Assembly (NCBI GenBank): GCA_007693585.1
Contig: REDH01000016.1
Span: 1 to 64,000, forward strand
DNA: 64,000 nt
Direction: 5' to 3'
Source of the DNA: Deltaproteobacteria bacterium
GTDB lineage: Bacteria; Myxococcota_A; Bradymonadia; REDH01
Position 1 is the stretch's first letter. Each line of letters opens with the position of its first letter. A model generated the notes under the pieces. It was not told where the DNA came from, searched no databases, and saw only the letters and a program-made list of their open reading frames with translations. This document shows, one piece after another, positions 1 through 9,037 of the stretch. The translations under genes and the position numbers were made by a program.

Positions 1-2
1 AC

Positions 3-50
3 TACAGGCCCGACTATCGGGAGGAATTGCTCGCAAGGGTCGCAACCTGA
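3..50 (+). CDS. Possible 3' end of an upstream gene (partial)
   Basis: The first bases read as 15 sense codons followed by TGA at 48-50, giving a peptide ending REELLARVAT. Most codons end in G or C, as in the real genes here, and the next 230 bases hold no convincing gene. This fits the tail of a gene that begins before the window, but 15 codons cannot identify a family and the reading could be chance. Confidence 0.3.
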   Translation, partial: YRPDYREELLARVAT

Positions 51-282
51 AAATCGTCTTGCGATTACCCTGCGGGTGCACCGTCCATCCGCGCCTGAAC
101 GCCGCCAGGCGTTCCCTCGCGAGCCACGCGTCTCCGCAAGCCGATGGGATCCCCATGGGTGGTCGTGGAGTGCCGAACGCGACCGAGGGAGCCTTGGTCG
201 CCCCGGGCGAGCGTGATACCGTTCCCGCGACGACGCATCGCCCCGCACGTCCCCTCCCGCTCTCCCTGCCCCCCCACGCGCC

Positions 283-1893
283 ATGGCCCGAATCCTGAAA
301 CTGCTGCGTGCCTTCCACGGCGCGGGCATGATCCGGCCCCACGTGCCGGCGCCCTCGCTCCTGCCGAGCCTCCTGCGGATGCCCTTCCGGCCGCGCAGCC
401 TCGCCACCGCCGTCACGGTCCATGCCACCCTGCGCGGCGAAGAGATCGCCGTGAACGACGACCATGGCGACACCTCCTGGCGCGACCTCCACGAGCGCGC
501 CAACCGCCTCGGTCACCTCCTCCTGCGCCTGCAGGCGGAGCAGGGCGGAGACCGCCGCCGCGTCGCCATCCTGCTGCGCAACGGCTGCCCCTTCGTGCTC
601 GCCACCATCGCCTGCGCCCGCGTCGGCCTCGATGGCGCCCCCATGAACACCTGGGCCCGCGCCGAAGAGATCCGCCACATCCTCGACACACAGCGGCCCT
701 TCGCCCTCCTCGTGGATGCCCACACCGCACCCCTGCTCGAGGGCCTCGACCTCGACCTCCCCGTGCTCCTCGCCGGACCGACCCCACAGGGCCCGCCCCC
801 GGGCACCCGGCCCCTCGAACCCCTCCTCGCCGAGTGCCCCGCGACCCTCCCGCCCACCCGGGAAGGCGCCCGCATCGTCATGCACACCAGCGGCACCACC
901 GGGCTCCCCAAGGGCGCCGAGCGCCAGGTCGACGGCGACAGCCTCGACACCGTCGTGCGCTTCCTCCAGAAGGTCCCCCTCCGCCAGGACGATGTCTTCG
1001 CCCTCGCGCCGCCCCTCTTCCACACCCTCGCCTGGGGCATGATGGCCATCGGCCTCGTCCTGGGCTGCCGCCTCGTCGTGCGCGAGCGCTTCGACGCCGC
1101 CGCCTTCGCCCGCGTCCTCCGCGAACAGGACGCCACCGCCCTCACCATGGTCCCCGTCATGGTGCGCCGCCTCCTCGACCAGCCCGACGACGCGCTCCCC
1201 ACCGGCCTGCGCATCCTCGTGACCAGCGGAGCCCCCATGACCCAGCCCCTGCGCGACCGCGTCCGCGAGCGCCTGGGCGACGTCCACCACGACCTCTACG
1301 GCAGCACCGAAACCGGCTGGGCCACCATCGCCACCCCCGCCGAGATGAAGGAGCGCCCCGGCACCGTCGGACGACCCGGCGACGACATGATCGTCCGCAT
1401 CCTCGACGAGGACGGCCAGGAGGTCCCCACCGGCGAGACCGGCCGCGTCTTCATGGGCACCGGCTGGGAGTTCGAGGGCTACACCGGCCGCGGCAACGAC
1501 CGCGACCGCGTCGGCGGCCTCCTCACCGTCGGCGACGTCGGGCATGTCGACGCCGAAGGGTGGCTCTACCTCAGCGGCCGCGCGGACGACATGATCATCC
1601 GCGGCGGAGAGAACATCTACCCCGGGGAGGTCGAGGTCGTCCTCGAGCGCCACCCCGACCTCGCCGAGAGCGTCGTCGTCGGCGTGCCCGACGAGGAGCT
1701 CGGCGAGGCCCTGCGCGCCGTCGTCGTCCCGCGCGCCGGCACCCCCCTCGACGCCGACACCCTCCGCGCCTGGCTCGACGAACGCCTGCCCCGCTGGAAG
1801 GTCCCCCGCGACATCGTGCTCGCCGAGGCGCTCCCCCGAAACGCCGCCGGAAAGGTCCTGCGCCGACAGCTCCGCGACGAGGCCGGCGCGTGA
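283..1893 (+). CDS. AMP-forming acyl-CoA synthetase (ANL superfamily)
   Basis: The 536-residue protein has the full set of adenylate-forming ligase motifs. The P-loop MHTSGTTGLPKG lies at about 200-211, YGSTET at 339-344, the ribose-binding Asp at about 418 (TVGD), the hinge region GRADDMIIRGGENIYP at 432-447, and the catalytic C-terminal Lys524 in NAAGKVLR. Members activate a carboxylic acid, here probably a fatty acid, to an acyl-AMP and then an acyl-CoA in the cytoplasm. The length fits the family. The chain-length preference cannot be read from the sequence. The TGA overlaps the GTG of the following histidine kinase gene by 4 bases, so the two are probably translationally coupled. That is an unusual partnership for a ligase. 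Confidence 0.9.
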   Translation: MARILKLLRAFHGAGMIRPHVPAPSLLPSLLRMPFRPRSLATAVTVHATLRGEEIAVNDDHGDTSWRDLHERANRLGHLLLRLQAEQGGDRRRVAILLRNGCPFVLATIACARVGLDGAPMNTWARAEEIRHILDTQRPFALLVDAHTAPLLEGLDLDLPVLLAGPTPQGPPPGTRPLEPLLAECPATLPPTREGARIVMHTSGTTGLPKGAERQVDGDSLDTVVRFLQKVPLRQDDVFALAPPLFHTLAWGMMAIGLVLGCRLVVRERFDAAAFARVLREQDATALTMVPVMVRRLLDQPDDALPTGLRILVTSGAPMTQPLRDRVRERLGDVHHDLYGSTETGWATIATPAEMKERPGTVGRPGDDMIVRILDEDGQEVPTGETGRVFMGTGWEFEGYTGRGNDRDRVGGLLTVGDVGHVDAEGWLYLSGRADDMIIRGGENIYPGEVEVVLERHPDLAESVVVGVPDEELGEALRAVVVPRAGTPLDADTLRAWLDERLPRWKVPRDIVLAEALPRNAAGKVLRRQLRDEAGA

Positions 1894-3539
1894 GCCCCTC
1901 CCGCGGAGCGGGCGCCCCCGACGCCTCCCCCTCCCGCCCCGCCGCCAGCCTGCGCGCGCGCACCCTCGGCGCCGTCCTCGCCGTCGTCCTGCCCCTCGTC
2001 CTCGCCTTCGGCATCGCCGGCACCTCCGCCGCCGCCCGCGCCCTCGAGGAGGAGAAGGTCCGGACCCTCACCGCCGTCGCCACCACCCTCGCCGCCCAGT
2101 GGGAAGGCGCCGGCGAGGCCGGGCGCGTCGCCCGACTCACCCCCGACTCCCGCGCCACCCGCGAACGCCTCCAGGCCTCCCTCCGAGACACCCGCGACGC
2201 CACCGGCGTCCGCCGCCTCCGCGTCGCCTCCGCCGAGCACGCCACCCTCCTCGATACCGACGACGCCGACCCCTTCGCCACCGCCTTCGACCTCGCCCAG
2301 GACCGCGCCACCCTCGCCGAACTCTTCGCCGACGGACGCCCCGGACGCTCCACCCTCTTCGACGACGCCGACGGCATCCCCCACCTGCGCGCCTACGCCC
2401 CACTGCGCGACGGCGACACCGTCGTCGCCGCCCTCGCCGTCGAGGGCGACCTCGCCCACCTCCACCTCCTGCGCCGCCTGCGCGCCGGACTCCTCGCCGT
2501 CATCCTCCTCACCCTCGCCGCCGTCTCCGGCGCCGTGCTCTGGGCCACCGGTCGCGTCTCCCGACCCCTCCGCCGCCTGGTCCGCGCCGCCCGCCGCATC
2601 GGGGCCGGGGACCTCCGCGAACCCATCGCCCCCGCCACCTCCGACGATGAAGTCGGCGCCCTCGCCCGCGCCATGGAACAGATGCGCGCCGACCTCGCCC
2701 GCCGCGACGAACAGATGCAGCTCATGCTCGGCGGCATCGCCCACGAGATCCGCAACCCGCTCGGCGGCCTCCGCCTCACCGCCGACCTCCTCGACGAGAC
2801 CGGCGCCCCCGACGCCGACGACGCCGCCCGGCGCCTGCGCCGCGATGTCGCCCACCTCGAACGCGTCACCGAGGAGTTCCTCGCCTTCGCCCGCCCGCGC
2901 CCCCTGCGACGCACCCCCGTCGACGTGGGGGACCTCGCCCGCATCGCCTGCGAGGCCTGCGCACCCCTCGCCGCCCAGCGCGGCGTCACCCTCGCCACAC
3001 ACCTCGACCCCCTCGTCCTCTCCGTCGACGCCGAGCAGCTCCGCGGGGCCCTCACCAACCTCGTCCGCAACGCCGTGGAGGCCTCCCCGGCCGGTGCGCC
3101 GATCGACGTTGCCGTCCTCTCCGACGCCGACGGCGCCCGCATCGAGATCGCCGACCGCGGCCCGGGGCTCGACCCCGCCGTCCGCGACCGCCTCTTCGAG
3201 CCCTTCGTCACCACCCGTCAGCAGGGCTCCGGCCTCGGCCTGCCCCTCGTGCGCCGCGTCCTTGACGCCCACGGCGGCACCGTTCGCCTCGAGGACCGGG
3301 ATGGCGGCGGCACCCGCGCGGTGGTCACGCTTCCGCCGACCGAGATCGCGGGCGCACACCCGAAGGGCAGGGCGGCGCCCACGGTGGAGTCCTCCGCCAG
3401 GGTCGAGTCATCGTCCCTGCCCGCGGAGGACACGAGCCCCCCGGCGGAGAGCACGGGAGCGGGCGCGGACACCTCATTGACCTCCGCGGACGCGAGCCGC
3501 CGGGATGTGGCGGGAGACGACGACTTCCTCATCGGTTGA
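1890..3539 (+). CDS. Membrane-bound sensor histidine kinase (HAMP)
   Basis: I place the start at GTG 1890, inside the stop of the upstream ligase gene; the same frame is open further upstream but there it only shadows the ligase. The 549-residue protein has a first membrane segment at about 25-47, an extracytoplasmic sensor region, a second membrane segment at about 200-220, a HAMP region (to ~275), an H-box with phosphoacceptor His285 (GIAHEIRNP), an N-box (LRGALTNLVRNAVEA) and G-boxes (DRGPGLD, GSGLGLPLV). The last ~70 residues after the ATPase domain are Ser/Glu/Thr-rich and look disordered. The sigma-54 response regulator at 6001-7431 is the nearest candidate partner, though one opposite-strand gene lies between. 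The sensed signal is unknown. Confidence 0.92.
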   Translation: MSPSRGAGAPDASPSRPAASLRARTLGAVLAVVLPLVLAFGIAGTSAAARALEEEKVRTLTAVATTLAAQWEGAGEAGRVARLTPDSRATRERLQASLRDTRDATGVRRLRVASAEHATLLDTDDADPFATAFDLAQDRATLAELFADGRPGRSTLFDDADGIPHLRAYAPLRDGDTVVAALAVEGDLAHLHLLRRLRAGLLAVILLTLAAVSGAVLWATGRVSRPLRRLVRAARRIGAGDLREPIAPATSDDEVGALARAMEQMRADLARRDEQMQLMLGGIAHEIRNPLGGLRLTADLLDETGAPDADDAARRLRRDVAHLERVTEEFLAFARPRPLRRTPVDVGDLARIACEACAPLAAQRGVTLATHLDPLVLSVDAEQLRGALTNLVRNAVEASPAGAPIDVAVLSDADGARIEIADRGPGLDPAVRDRLFEPFVTTRQQGSGLGLPLVRRVLDAHGGTVRLEDRDGGGTRAVVTLPPTEIAGAHPKGRAAPTVESSARVESSSLPAEDTSPPAESTGAGADTSLTSADASRRDVAGDDDFLIG

Positions 3540-3567
3540 GCGGTGGGGGGCGGTCGCCTGCACCGCT
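3539..3567. terminator. Hairpin between convergent genes
   Basis: AGCGGTG (3539-3545) is complementary to CACCGCT (3561-3567), giving a 7-bp stem with a 15-base loop in the 41-base gap between the convergent kinase and lipoprotein genes. There is no T-run, as is common at this GC content. It may act on transcripts from both sides. Confidence 0.4.
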
Positions 3568-3580
3568 GCGCCCGGTCGCG

Positions 3581-5674
3581 CTACCGGCAGGTGCTCGGGA
3601 AGAGGGGGATGACCTCGACCTGGCACTGCTCGCCCTCGCGGCAGTCGCTGTCGGAGCGGCACCCGGAGCAGATGTCGGTGAAGAACGAGTCGCCGCAGGT
3701 GGTGTCACCGATGCATGAGGAGGAGAAGATGTCCCCGGCGCTTCCGGCGGCGTTGAGCGGTCCGCAGAACCCCTTGGTGTAGCAGCCGATGCGGCTGTCA
3801 CACCGCGCCAGCTCGCTGCGTTCCTGGGTTTCGCCGAGGGCGCGCGCCCGCTGGGCGCACTGGGTGTCTGAGGTGCAGCTCGTCGTGGAGGTCGTGGTGC
3901 AGACGTTGCCGAGGCACTGCTGGTTGCCGCTGCACTGGTCGTCGCGTCGGCACTCCACGCAGGTGCCGCCGAAGAGGCTGGTGCGGCAGTAGGGCGTGCT
4001 TCCCCCGCAGTCTTCGTCGCGATCGCAGCCGGTGGACGGGGTGCGGCACGCGCCGTCGCGGCAGACCTCACCGCTGGCCGCGCAGTCGATGCGCTGTCGG
4101 GTGGCGTCGAAGTCGCAGCTGCCGCCGGAGCAGCGGCCGTTGCCGGTGGGCCAGGAGACCGCGGTCTCGCCGTCACAGAAGGCGTCCGGTGCACGGCAGT
4201 CGGTGTCGCCGCTGCACTCGCGCACGACCTCGCGGCACTCGGCATCCTCGCATACGGCGTCGGCACCGCAGTTGCGCTCGACGTCCCAGCCGGTGGAGGT
4301 GTCGTTGCAGGTCTCGATGGCGTTGCCGGCGCAGCGTCGGTCGCCGGGGGAGCAGGCGCGGGTCACGCACGCGCCGTCGCGGCAGACCTGACTCGCGGAG
4401 CATGAGGAGGTGGAGAAGGCGTTTCCGTCGGCGTCGCAGGTGCGCACGGTGTCGGGGTCTGCGCAGTCGCGGGCGCCGGGGGAGCAGAGCCGGTCGGAGC
4501 ACTGTGCGCGCCCGTCGATGATGGCGCAGGACTGTCCGCGCCGTCCGCAGTCGGTGGTGTCCCAGTCGTCGCCGATGCAGTACAGCTCGACGTCCCCTTC
4601 GCAGCGGTTGTCGCCGGTGGTGCAGGCGGTGGACACGCAGGCTCCGGCGATGCAGGTCTCGCCCGATGCGCAGTCTTCGGCGGGGAGCCAGCGGCGCCCG
4701 TCCTCGCCGCAGCGCTGGCTGCGGCCGTCCTGGCACCGGGCGCTGCCGGGGGTGCACACGCGCTCCACACAGTCTCCGTCGTGGCAGGTGCAGCCCAGGG
4801 CGGCGTCGGTGCAGCCCTCGGTGGCGCTGCACGACACGCTGACCTCGCTCTGGCCTGTGGCGTCGCAGATGACGAGGATGCTGCCGTCGCAGCGGGCGGT
4901 GGCCGGCGTGCACACGACCGAGAGGCACTGTCCGCTCACGCAGGTCTCGCCCCCGGTGCACCGCTCGACAATGCGCTGGCCGCCGGCGCCGCACACCCAG
5001 CGGCTCCCGTCGCGCTCGCAGCCGGTCTCGCCCACGTTGCACCCGGCGGCTCCGGCCTCGCAGCGGGCGTTCGACCCGTCCTGCACGCAGGTCTGCGAGG
5101 CGGTGCATCGTTCGACCACTTCGCGGGTTCCCGTGGAGTCGCACCGCAGCACCGCCCCGTCTTCGCACCGTGCGGTGTCGGGGGTGCAGGCGCTGTCCTG
5201 CACCGGGCGGCAGGCCCCGTCCCTGCAGACCTCACCCCCCAGACAGTCGCGGTCGCGCTCGCATCCCCGCGGCACGCACTCGCGCGTGTCGCGGTCACAC
5301 ACCTCGTCGGCCTCGCACTGCTCGTCCCGCGAGCACCCGTCCCGCACGCAGAAGCCCGACTGGCAGCTCCGCCCCTCGGCGCAGTCGTCCTGATCGAGGC
5401 ACTGCACGCACAGCCCGCTCACGGGCTCGCACCGATCCAGCGTTCCTTCGCACGCTTCATCGTCGTCGCACACCGACCGGCAGAACCCCTCGACGCAGAG
5501 CTCACCGCCGCGACAGTCGCGCACCTCCTCGCACTCGGCGAGACCGGCGTCACTCGTGACCTCTGCCGGCGCCATGCCGCTGTCGCCCGAGCAGCCGGGG
5601 AGCAGGGCGAGGACGAGGAGCGCGGCCGAAAAGGCACCGATGGCAGGGACGTCAGGGACGGAGAAGACGGGCAT
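3581..5674 (-). CDS. Cysteine-rich repeat lipoprotein
   Basis: I choose the ATG at 5674 because it begins a lipoprotein signal peptide (MPVFSVPD, then LVLALLPGC with the lipobox Cys); the open frame upstream of it has no signal. The mature part, about 670 residues, is made of short Cys-rich modules of the form C-x-D-x-D-C-x-G-x-x-C-x-x-G-x-C, with a longer variant (C-TPGTARC-DG..RCD..G) repeated in the middle. Such proteins are frequent in Myxococcota and are thought to be exported and disulfide-bonded. No enzymatic motif is visible. The export and disulfide call is inference from the signal and the Cys content; the partner is unknown. It is transcribed towards the histidine kinase and divergently from the NtrC-type regulator. 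Confidence 0.75.
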   Translation of the reverse strand: MPVFSVPDVPAIGAFSAALLVLALLPGCSGDSGMAPAEVTSDAGLAECEEVRDCRGGELCVEGFCRSVCDDDEACEGTLDRCEPVSGLCVQCLDQDDCAEGRSCQSGFCVRDGCSRDEQCEADEVCDRDTRECVPRGCERDRDCLGGEVCRDGACRPVQDSACTPDTARCEDGAVLRCDSTGTREVVERCTASQTCVQDGSNARCEAGAAGCNVGETGCERDGSRWVCGAGGQRIVERCTGGETCVSGQCLSVVCTPATARCDGSILVICDATGQSEVSVSCSATEGCTDAALGCTCHDGDCVERVCTPGSARCQDGRSQRCGEDGRRWLPAEDCASGETCIAGACVSTACTTGDNRCEGDVELYCIGDDWDTTDCGRRGQSCAIIDGRAQCSDRLCSPGARDCADPDTVRTCDADGNAFSTSSCSASQVCRDGACVTRACSPGDRRCAGNAIETCNDTSTGWDVERNCGADAVCEDAECREVVRECSGDTDCRAPDAFCDGETAVSWPTGNGRCSGGSCDFDATRQRIDCAASGEVCRDGACRTPSTGCDRDEDCGGSTPYCRTSLFGGTCVECRRDDQCSGNQQCLGNVCTTTSTTSCTSDTQCAQRARALGETQERSELARCDSRIGCYTKGFCGPLNAAGSAGDIFSSSCIGDTTCGDSFFTDICSGCRSDSDCREGEQCQVEVIPLFPSTCR

Positions 5675-6000
5675 TCGCACGATGGCCTCTCGGGCGCGGG
5701 GAGCGGGACGGACGGCGCGGCGTGGACGGCGCGATGGGCGCGCGTGTCGCTCGCGCGCGGCTGCATGGCACCGGGGTTCACACGCAGCGGACGGGAGACG
5801 GAAGCAGGGTAGCGAAACCGTTCGGGAAGGCAACGGGTCATTGCGGCGTAGGCTCGTTTGCCCCGGCCGTTGCGGCCGCAAGGATGAGCCCTGCACGCCC
5901 CCCTTTCGCCCCGCCGCGAGCCACGCTACACCCGCAGGCACGGGCGGAGCGGTAGCGCGTCCCGGGCCGACCGGGCCCGACCATTCCAGCGAGGTGCACG
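5675..6000. other. Divergent intergenic region
   Basis: This 326-base gap separates the start of the Cys-rich lipoprotein gene (minus) from the NtrC-type regulator gene (plus) and must hold both promoters. A TGGCAC at about 5765 resembles a sigma-54 -24 element, but the matching -12 position reads TTCA instead of TTGC, so I do not call a promoter. I see no repeat, RNA gene or convincing small gene. Confidence 0.5.
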
Positions 6001-7431
6001 GTGGCGGCGATTCTGGTCGTGGACGACAACGAGAGCGTGCGGGAGGGGGTGGCCACGGCGCTGCACCGCTCGGGGCATCAGGTGAGCATCGCCGCGGACG
6101 GGCCCTCCGGACTCGCTGCCTGGCAGGCCGCGTCGCCGCCCTTCGACGTGGTCATCACCGACCTGAAGATGACCCCGATGGACGGCATGGCCCTCCTCGA
6201 TGCCATCCACGCCGAAGACCCCGAGGCGGTGGTCCTCTTCATCACCGGACACGGGACCGTCCCGGCCGCCGTCTCCGCCATGCGCGAAGGCGCCTTCGAC
6301 TTCCTCGAGAAGCCCTTCTCCGCCGAGCTCCTGCGGGCCCGGGTGGAGAAGGCGCTGGAGGTCTCGCGCGGACGCGCGCAGACCGCCCGCCTTGCCCGCG
6401 AGAACGAGCATCTGCGCGCGAAGGCGGCCCCCCCCTCCGACAACGGCGTCGGCCGCCTGATCGGCGACTCCGCGCCCATGCAGCGACTGCGCGATCTCAT
6501 CGTGCGCGTCGCACGCACGGACTCCAGCGTGCTCGTGCTCGGCGAGTCCGGCACCGGCAAGGAGCTCGTCGCCTCGGCGATCCACGCCGAGAGCCCCCGC
6601 GCCGCCGGCCCCTTCGTCACGGTCAACTGCGGCGCCCTCGCCGACAGCCTCCTCGAGTCCGAGCTCTTCGGTCACGAGAAGGGCGCCTTCACCGACGCCC
6701 ACAGCCGCCGCCTCGGCCTCTTCGAGATGGCCCACGGGGGCACCCTCCTCCTCGACGAGATCGGCGACGTCTCCCCCGCCCTCCAGGTGCGCCTCCTCCG
6801 CGTCCTGCAGGAGGGGACCTTCCAGCGGCTCGGCGGGGAGCGGCCCATTCGGGTGGACGTCCGCGTGGTGGCCGCGACCCACCGGGACCTCGAACACGAG
6901 GTCGGCGAAGGGCGCTTCCGCGAAGACCTCTTCTACCGCCTCAACGTCGTGCCGCTGGAGGTGCCACCGCTGCGGGAGCGTCCGGAGGATGTCGCGCTGC
7001 TGGCGGAGCACTTTCTCGATCGGCTCCGCGCACGGACGCGGTCGCAGGTGGAGGGGTTCACGACCGAGGCGATGGAGCGGCTGAAGGCCTGGCCGTGGAA
7101 GGGCAACGTGCGGGAGCTCGAGAACTGCGTGGAGCACTGCCTCGTGTTCGCGGACGGGAAGCGGGTGGACCTCGGTGACCTGCCCGCCCCCATCGCCGGC
7201 ATGGACCCCGGCGAGAGCATGCCCGTGCCCTCCCTCGACATCCCCCTCAACGACGCCCTCGAGCAGCTCGAGCGCCGCCTGATCATGCGCGCATGGGAGA
7301 GGGCCGGCGGGGTCAAGACCGAGACCGCGCGGCTCCTCGGCATCAAGCCTTCGGCGCTCTACTACAAGCTCGACAAGTACGGGCTCGGCGACCGGGGCCC
7401 GGCCGGGCCAGGCGACGACGATTCCGGCTGA
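6001..7431 (+). CDS. NtrC-family sigma-54-dependent response regulator
   Basis: The 476-residue protein starts at GTG 6001 behind the Shine-Dalgarno-like GAGGTG. It has a receiver domain (~1-120; acidic pair D8/D9, phosphoacceptor Asp54, Lys104), then an AAA+ domain with Walker A GESGTGKE (181-188), the sigma-54-contacting loop GAFTDA (228-233) and Walker B LLLDEIGD (249-256). It ends in a Fis-type helix-turn-helix with [22 protein letters not shown]. It activates sigma-54 promoters on phosphorylation. The histidine kinase at 1890-3539 is a plausible partner by proximity only. Targets are not evident, since no clean -24/-12 element is visible nearby. Confidence 0.95.
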   Translation: MAAILVVDDNESVREGVATALHRSGHQVSIAADGPSGLAAWQAASPPFDVVITDLKMTPMDGMALLDAIHAEDPEAVVLFITGHGTVPAAVSAMREGAFDFLEKPFSAELLRARVEKALEVSRGRAQTARLARENEHLRAKAAPPSDNGVGRLIGDSAPMQRLRDLIVRVARTDSSVLVLGESGTGKELVASAIHAESPRAAGPFVTVNCGALADSLLESELFGHEKGAFTDAHSRRLGLFEMAHGGTLLLDEIGDVSPALQVRLLRVLQEGTFQRLGGERPIRVDVRVVAATHRDLEHEVGEGRFREDLFYRLNVVPLEVPPLRERPEDVALLAEHFLDRLRARTRSQVEGFTTEAMERLKAWPWKGNVRELENCVEHCLVFADGKRVDLGDLPAPIAGMDPGESMPVPSLDIPLNDALEQLERRLIMRAWERAGGVKTETARLLGIKPSALYYKLDKYGLGDRGPAGPGDDDSG

Positions 7432-7449
7432 GTCATGGCCGAGGCCCCT

Positions 7450-7463
7450 CTCAGTTTTCTGAG
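7450..7463 (+). terminator. Short stem-loop after the NtrC-type gene
   Basis: CTCAG-TTTT-CTGAG forms a 5-bp stem with a four-T loop 19 bases after the regulator stop. It is short and lacks a T-tail, so it is only a weak terminator candidate. The rest of the gap up to 7676 shows nothing else I can support. Confidence 0.25.
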
Positions 7464-7676
7464 TCCGCGGGGGATCCCCACGTCAGAATCCCTGCGAACC
7501 TCGACGCGCTCTCGCGTCTCTCCCGGCCGGGGCGCGCCGGGATGCCGGTGCGCAAGGTGCTCACAGGACAAGGGATCGGGGAAATCGGCTCGCGAGCTGC
7601 GAGGAACGGCCCGCTCCTTGCATCCAAGCTGGTGCGCCCCCCCCGGGACTTCTCCGGCCGGGCTGGAGACGGTTCC

Positions 7677-8918
7677 ATGAATGACGTCCGCACCATCCTT
7701 CGCTCGTTCGCCCTGCTGCTCCTCGCGGTGGGGTGTCTCGGTGTGTCGGCGGCCGTGGCGAGCGCCATGCCGCTGCTCGAGGCGGAGCGGGCGGTGGTCA
7801 CGGCGGAGCGGACGCATGCCGAGGCGCTGACGCGCTTCGAGCGTGCCGCCGAGGCGTACCAGGCCGAGTTGCAGGCCATCGAGCGGCTGCAGAGAGAGGT
7901 CGTGAGCCGGCCGCGGGAGCTGCGCACCCTGCAGGCAGCGCTGGCCGCGTCCCAGACCTCCGCCGAGCGTCTGATCGGGCTGGAGGCGGACGTTCGGCAG
8001 GCCCGCGCCGAGCTCGAGCGTCGGCGAACCCTCGCCCGCTCGGCCCTGCAGGCGGAGCTGACCGCGCGACACGGTGCACCGGCCGGCAGCGCCGCCGCCC
8101 GCGAACGGCGCGCCCTCGGCGAGCGGCTGGAAGCCCTCGCGGCACCGCTGCCCCCGTTCCGGCCCGCGCCGCTGCAGGCGATCGTGTCGGTGCCCTACGA
8201 GACCCCGGAGCAGCTCCGCGCCGCCGCCGCCGAGCTCGAGGACGCCCTGGGCAGCGTGCAGTCGCGCCTGGAGCGCATCGACACGGAGGTGGAGGAGGCC
8301 CGGACCCGGGACCGCGTGGTGCGTCGAGCGCGCGGTTTCGCCACGGATGAGCGGTTCCTCGACGACGGGGAGCGTCCTCGCATCGGACCGCGCGTGGCCG
8401 CCGCGTCCGCCGAGGACGACGCGGGCGCGGACCGTGGAGCCCCGGCGGTGCCCGAGGCGGCCAGCGAGGCGGCCGCGGAGGAGCCCGCGCAGGGAGGCGT
8501 CGCACCGTCGGCCCCGCAGGACGACTTCGCCGAGGACGCCATGCCGCCGGAAGACGCCGCGCCCGGGGCCGGCGCCGGTGCGGACCCGGAGGGTGCGGTG
8601 CCGCCGGACAGCGGGTTTGTCGAGCGTGGATCCGGGGTGTTCGTTCCCGCACCGGATCGGGACGTGCCACGCGGGTCTGTCGACCTCGGGTCGCCGACGC
8701 GCGACGCGGCGGGTCCGCGGTTGCCTCGCGCCGACGAGGATGACGTGCGCGACCGCCGCGGAGACGAGGACGGCCGGACCGATCGCCGGCGAAACGACCC
8801 GCGGGGGCTCGAGGCGGAGCGGGCGGTCCTCGAGGCGGAGCGGCAGCGCATCGACCAGGCCCGGCAGCTCCTGCTGCGGCGCGCAGCCGAGCTGGAGCGG
8901 CTGGAACGGGCGCGGTGA
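7677..8918 (+). CDS. Secreted coiled-coil protein of unknown function
   Basis: I choose ATG 7677 because it opens a signal peptide (SFALLLLAVGCLGVSAAVASA), with GGAG about 9 bases upstream; the frame is open further upstream but is not protein-like there. The 413-residue product has an Ala/Glu/Arg-rich region with heptad-like spacing (~35-210), a Pro/Ala/Asp-rich low-complexity middle, and a final helix (LEAERQRIDQARQLLLRRA) resembling the first one. No family is recognised. It is probably periplasmic, perhaps a spacer or scaffold protein. The next gene on this strand encodes an outer-membrane barrel, which fits an envelope role. Confidence 0.65.
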   Translation: MNDVRTILRSFALLLLAVGCLGVSAAVASAMPLLEAERAVVTAERTHAEALTRFERAAEAYQAELQAIERLQREVVSRPRELRTLQAALAASQTSAERLIGLEADVRQARAELERRRTLARSALQAELTARHGAPAGSAAARERRALGERLEALAAPLPPFRPAPLQAIVSVPYETPEQLRAAAAELEDALGSVQSRLERIDTEVEEARTRDRVVRRARGFATDERFLDDGERPRIGPRVAAASAEDDAGADRGAPAVPEAASEAAAEEPAQGGVAPSAPQDDFAEDAMPPEDAAPGAGAGADPEGAVPPDSGFVERGSGVFVPAPDRDVPRGSVDLGSPTRDAAGPRLPRADEDDVRDRRGDEDGRTDRRRNDPRGLEAERAVLEAERQRIDQARQLLLRRAAELERLERAR

Positions 8919-9037
8919 GCGGGGGCGCGTTGCCCTCGGTCGCGAAACCTGCTTGAACGCGGGGCACCACGGTCCGATCCCGTGGCCCGTCGCCCCGTCC
9001 GGAGGCGCGGGTCCCCGCTGCTCCCTGTGTCCCGGTC

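Noticed and set aside
144-1889. Upstream extension of the histidine kinase frame
   Set aside because: It overlaps the acyl-CoA synthetase in another frame and is Arg/Pro-rich shadow sequence; the GTG at 1890 is a natural coupled start.
5765-5785. Sigma-54-like promoter before the NtrC-type gene
   Set aside because: The -24 part TGGCAC is present, but the -12 part reads TTCA instead of TTGC; one half-site is expected by chance.
7435-7680. 81-codon frame after the NtrC-type gene
   Set aside because: Ser/Arg/Pro-rich, no bias at third positions, no ribosome-binding site; it also overlaps the start of the next gene.
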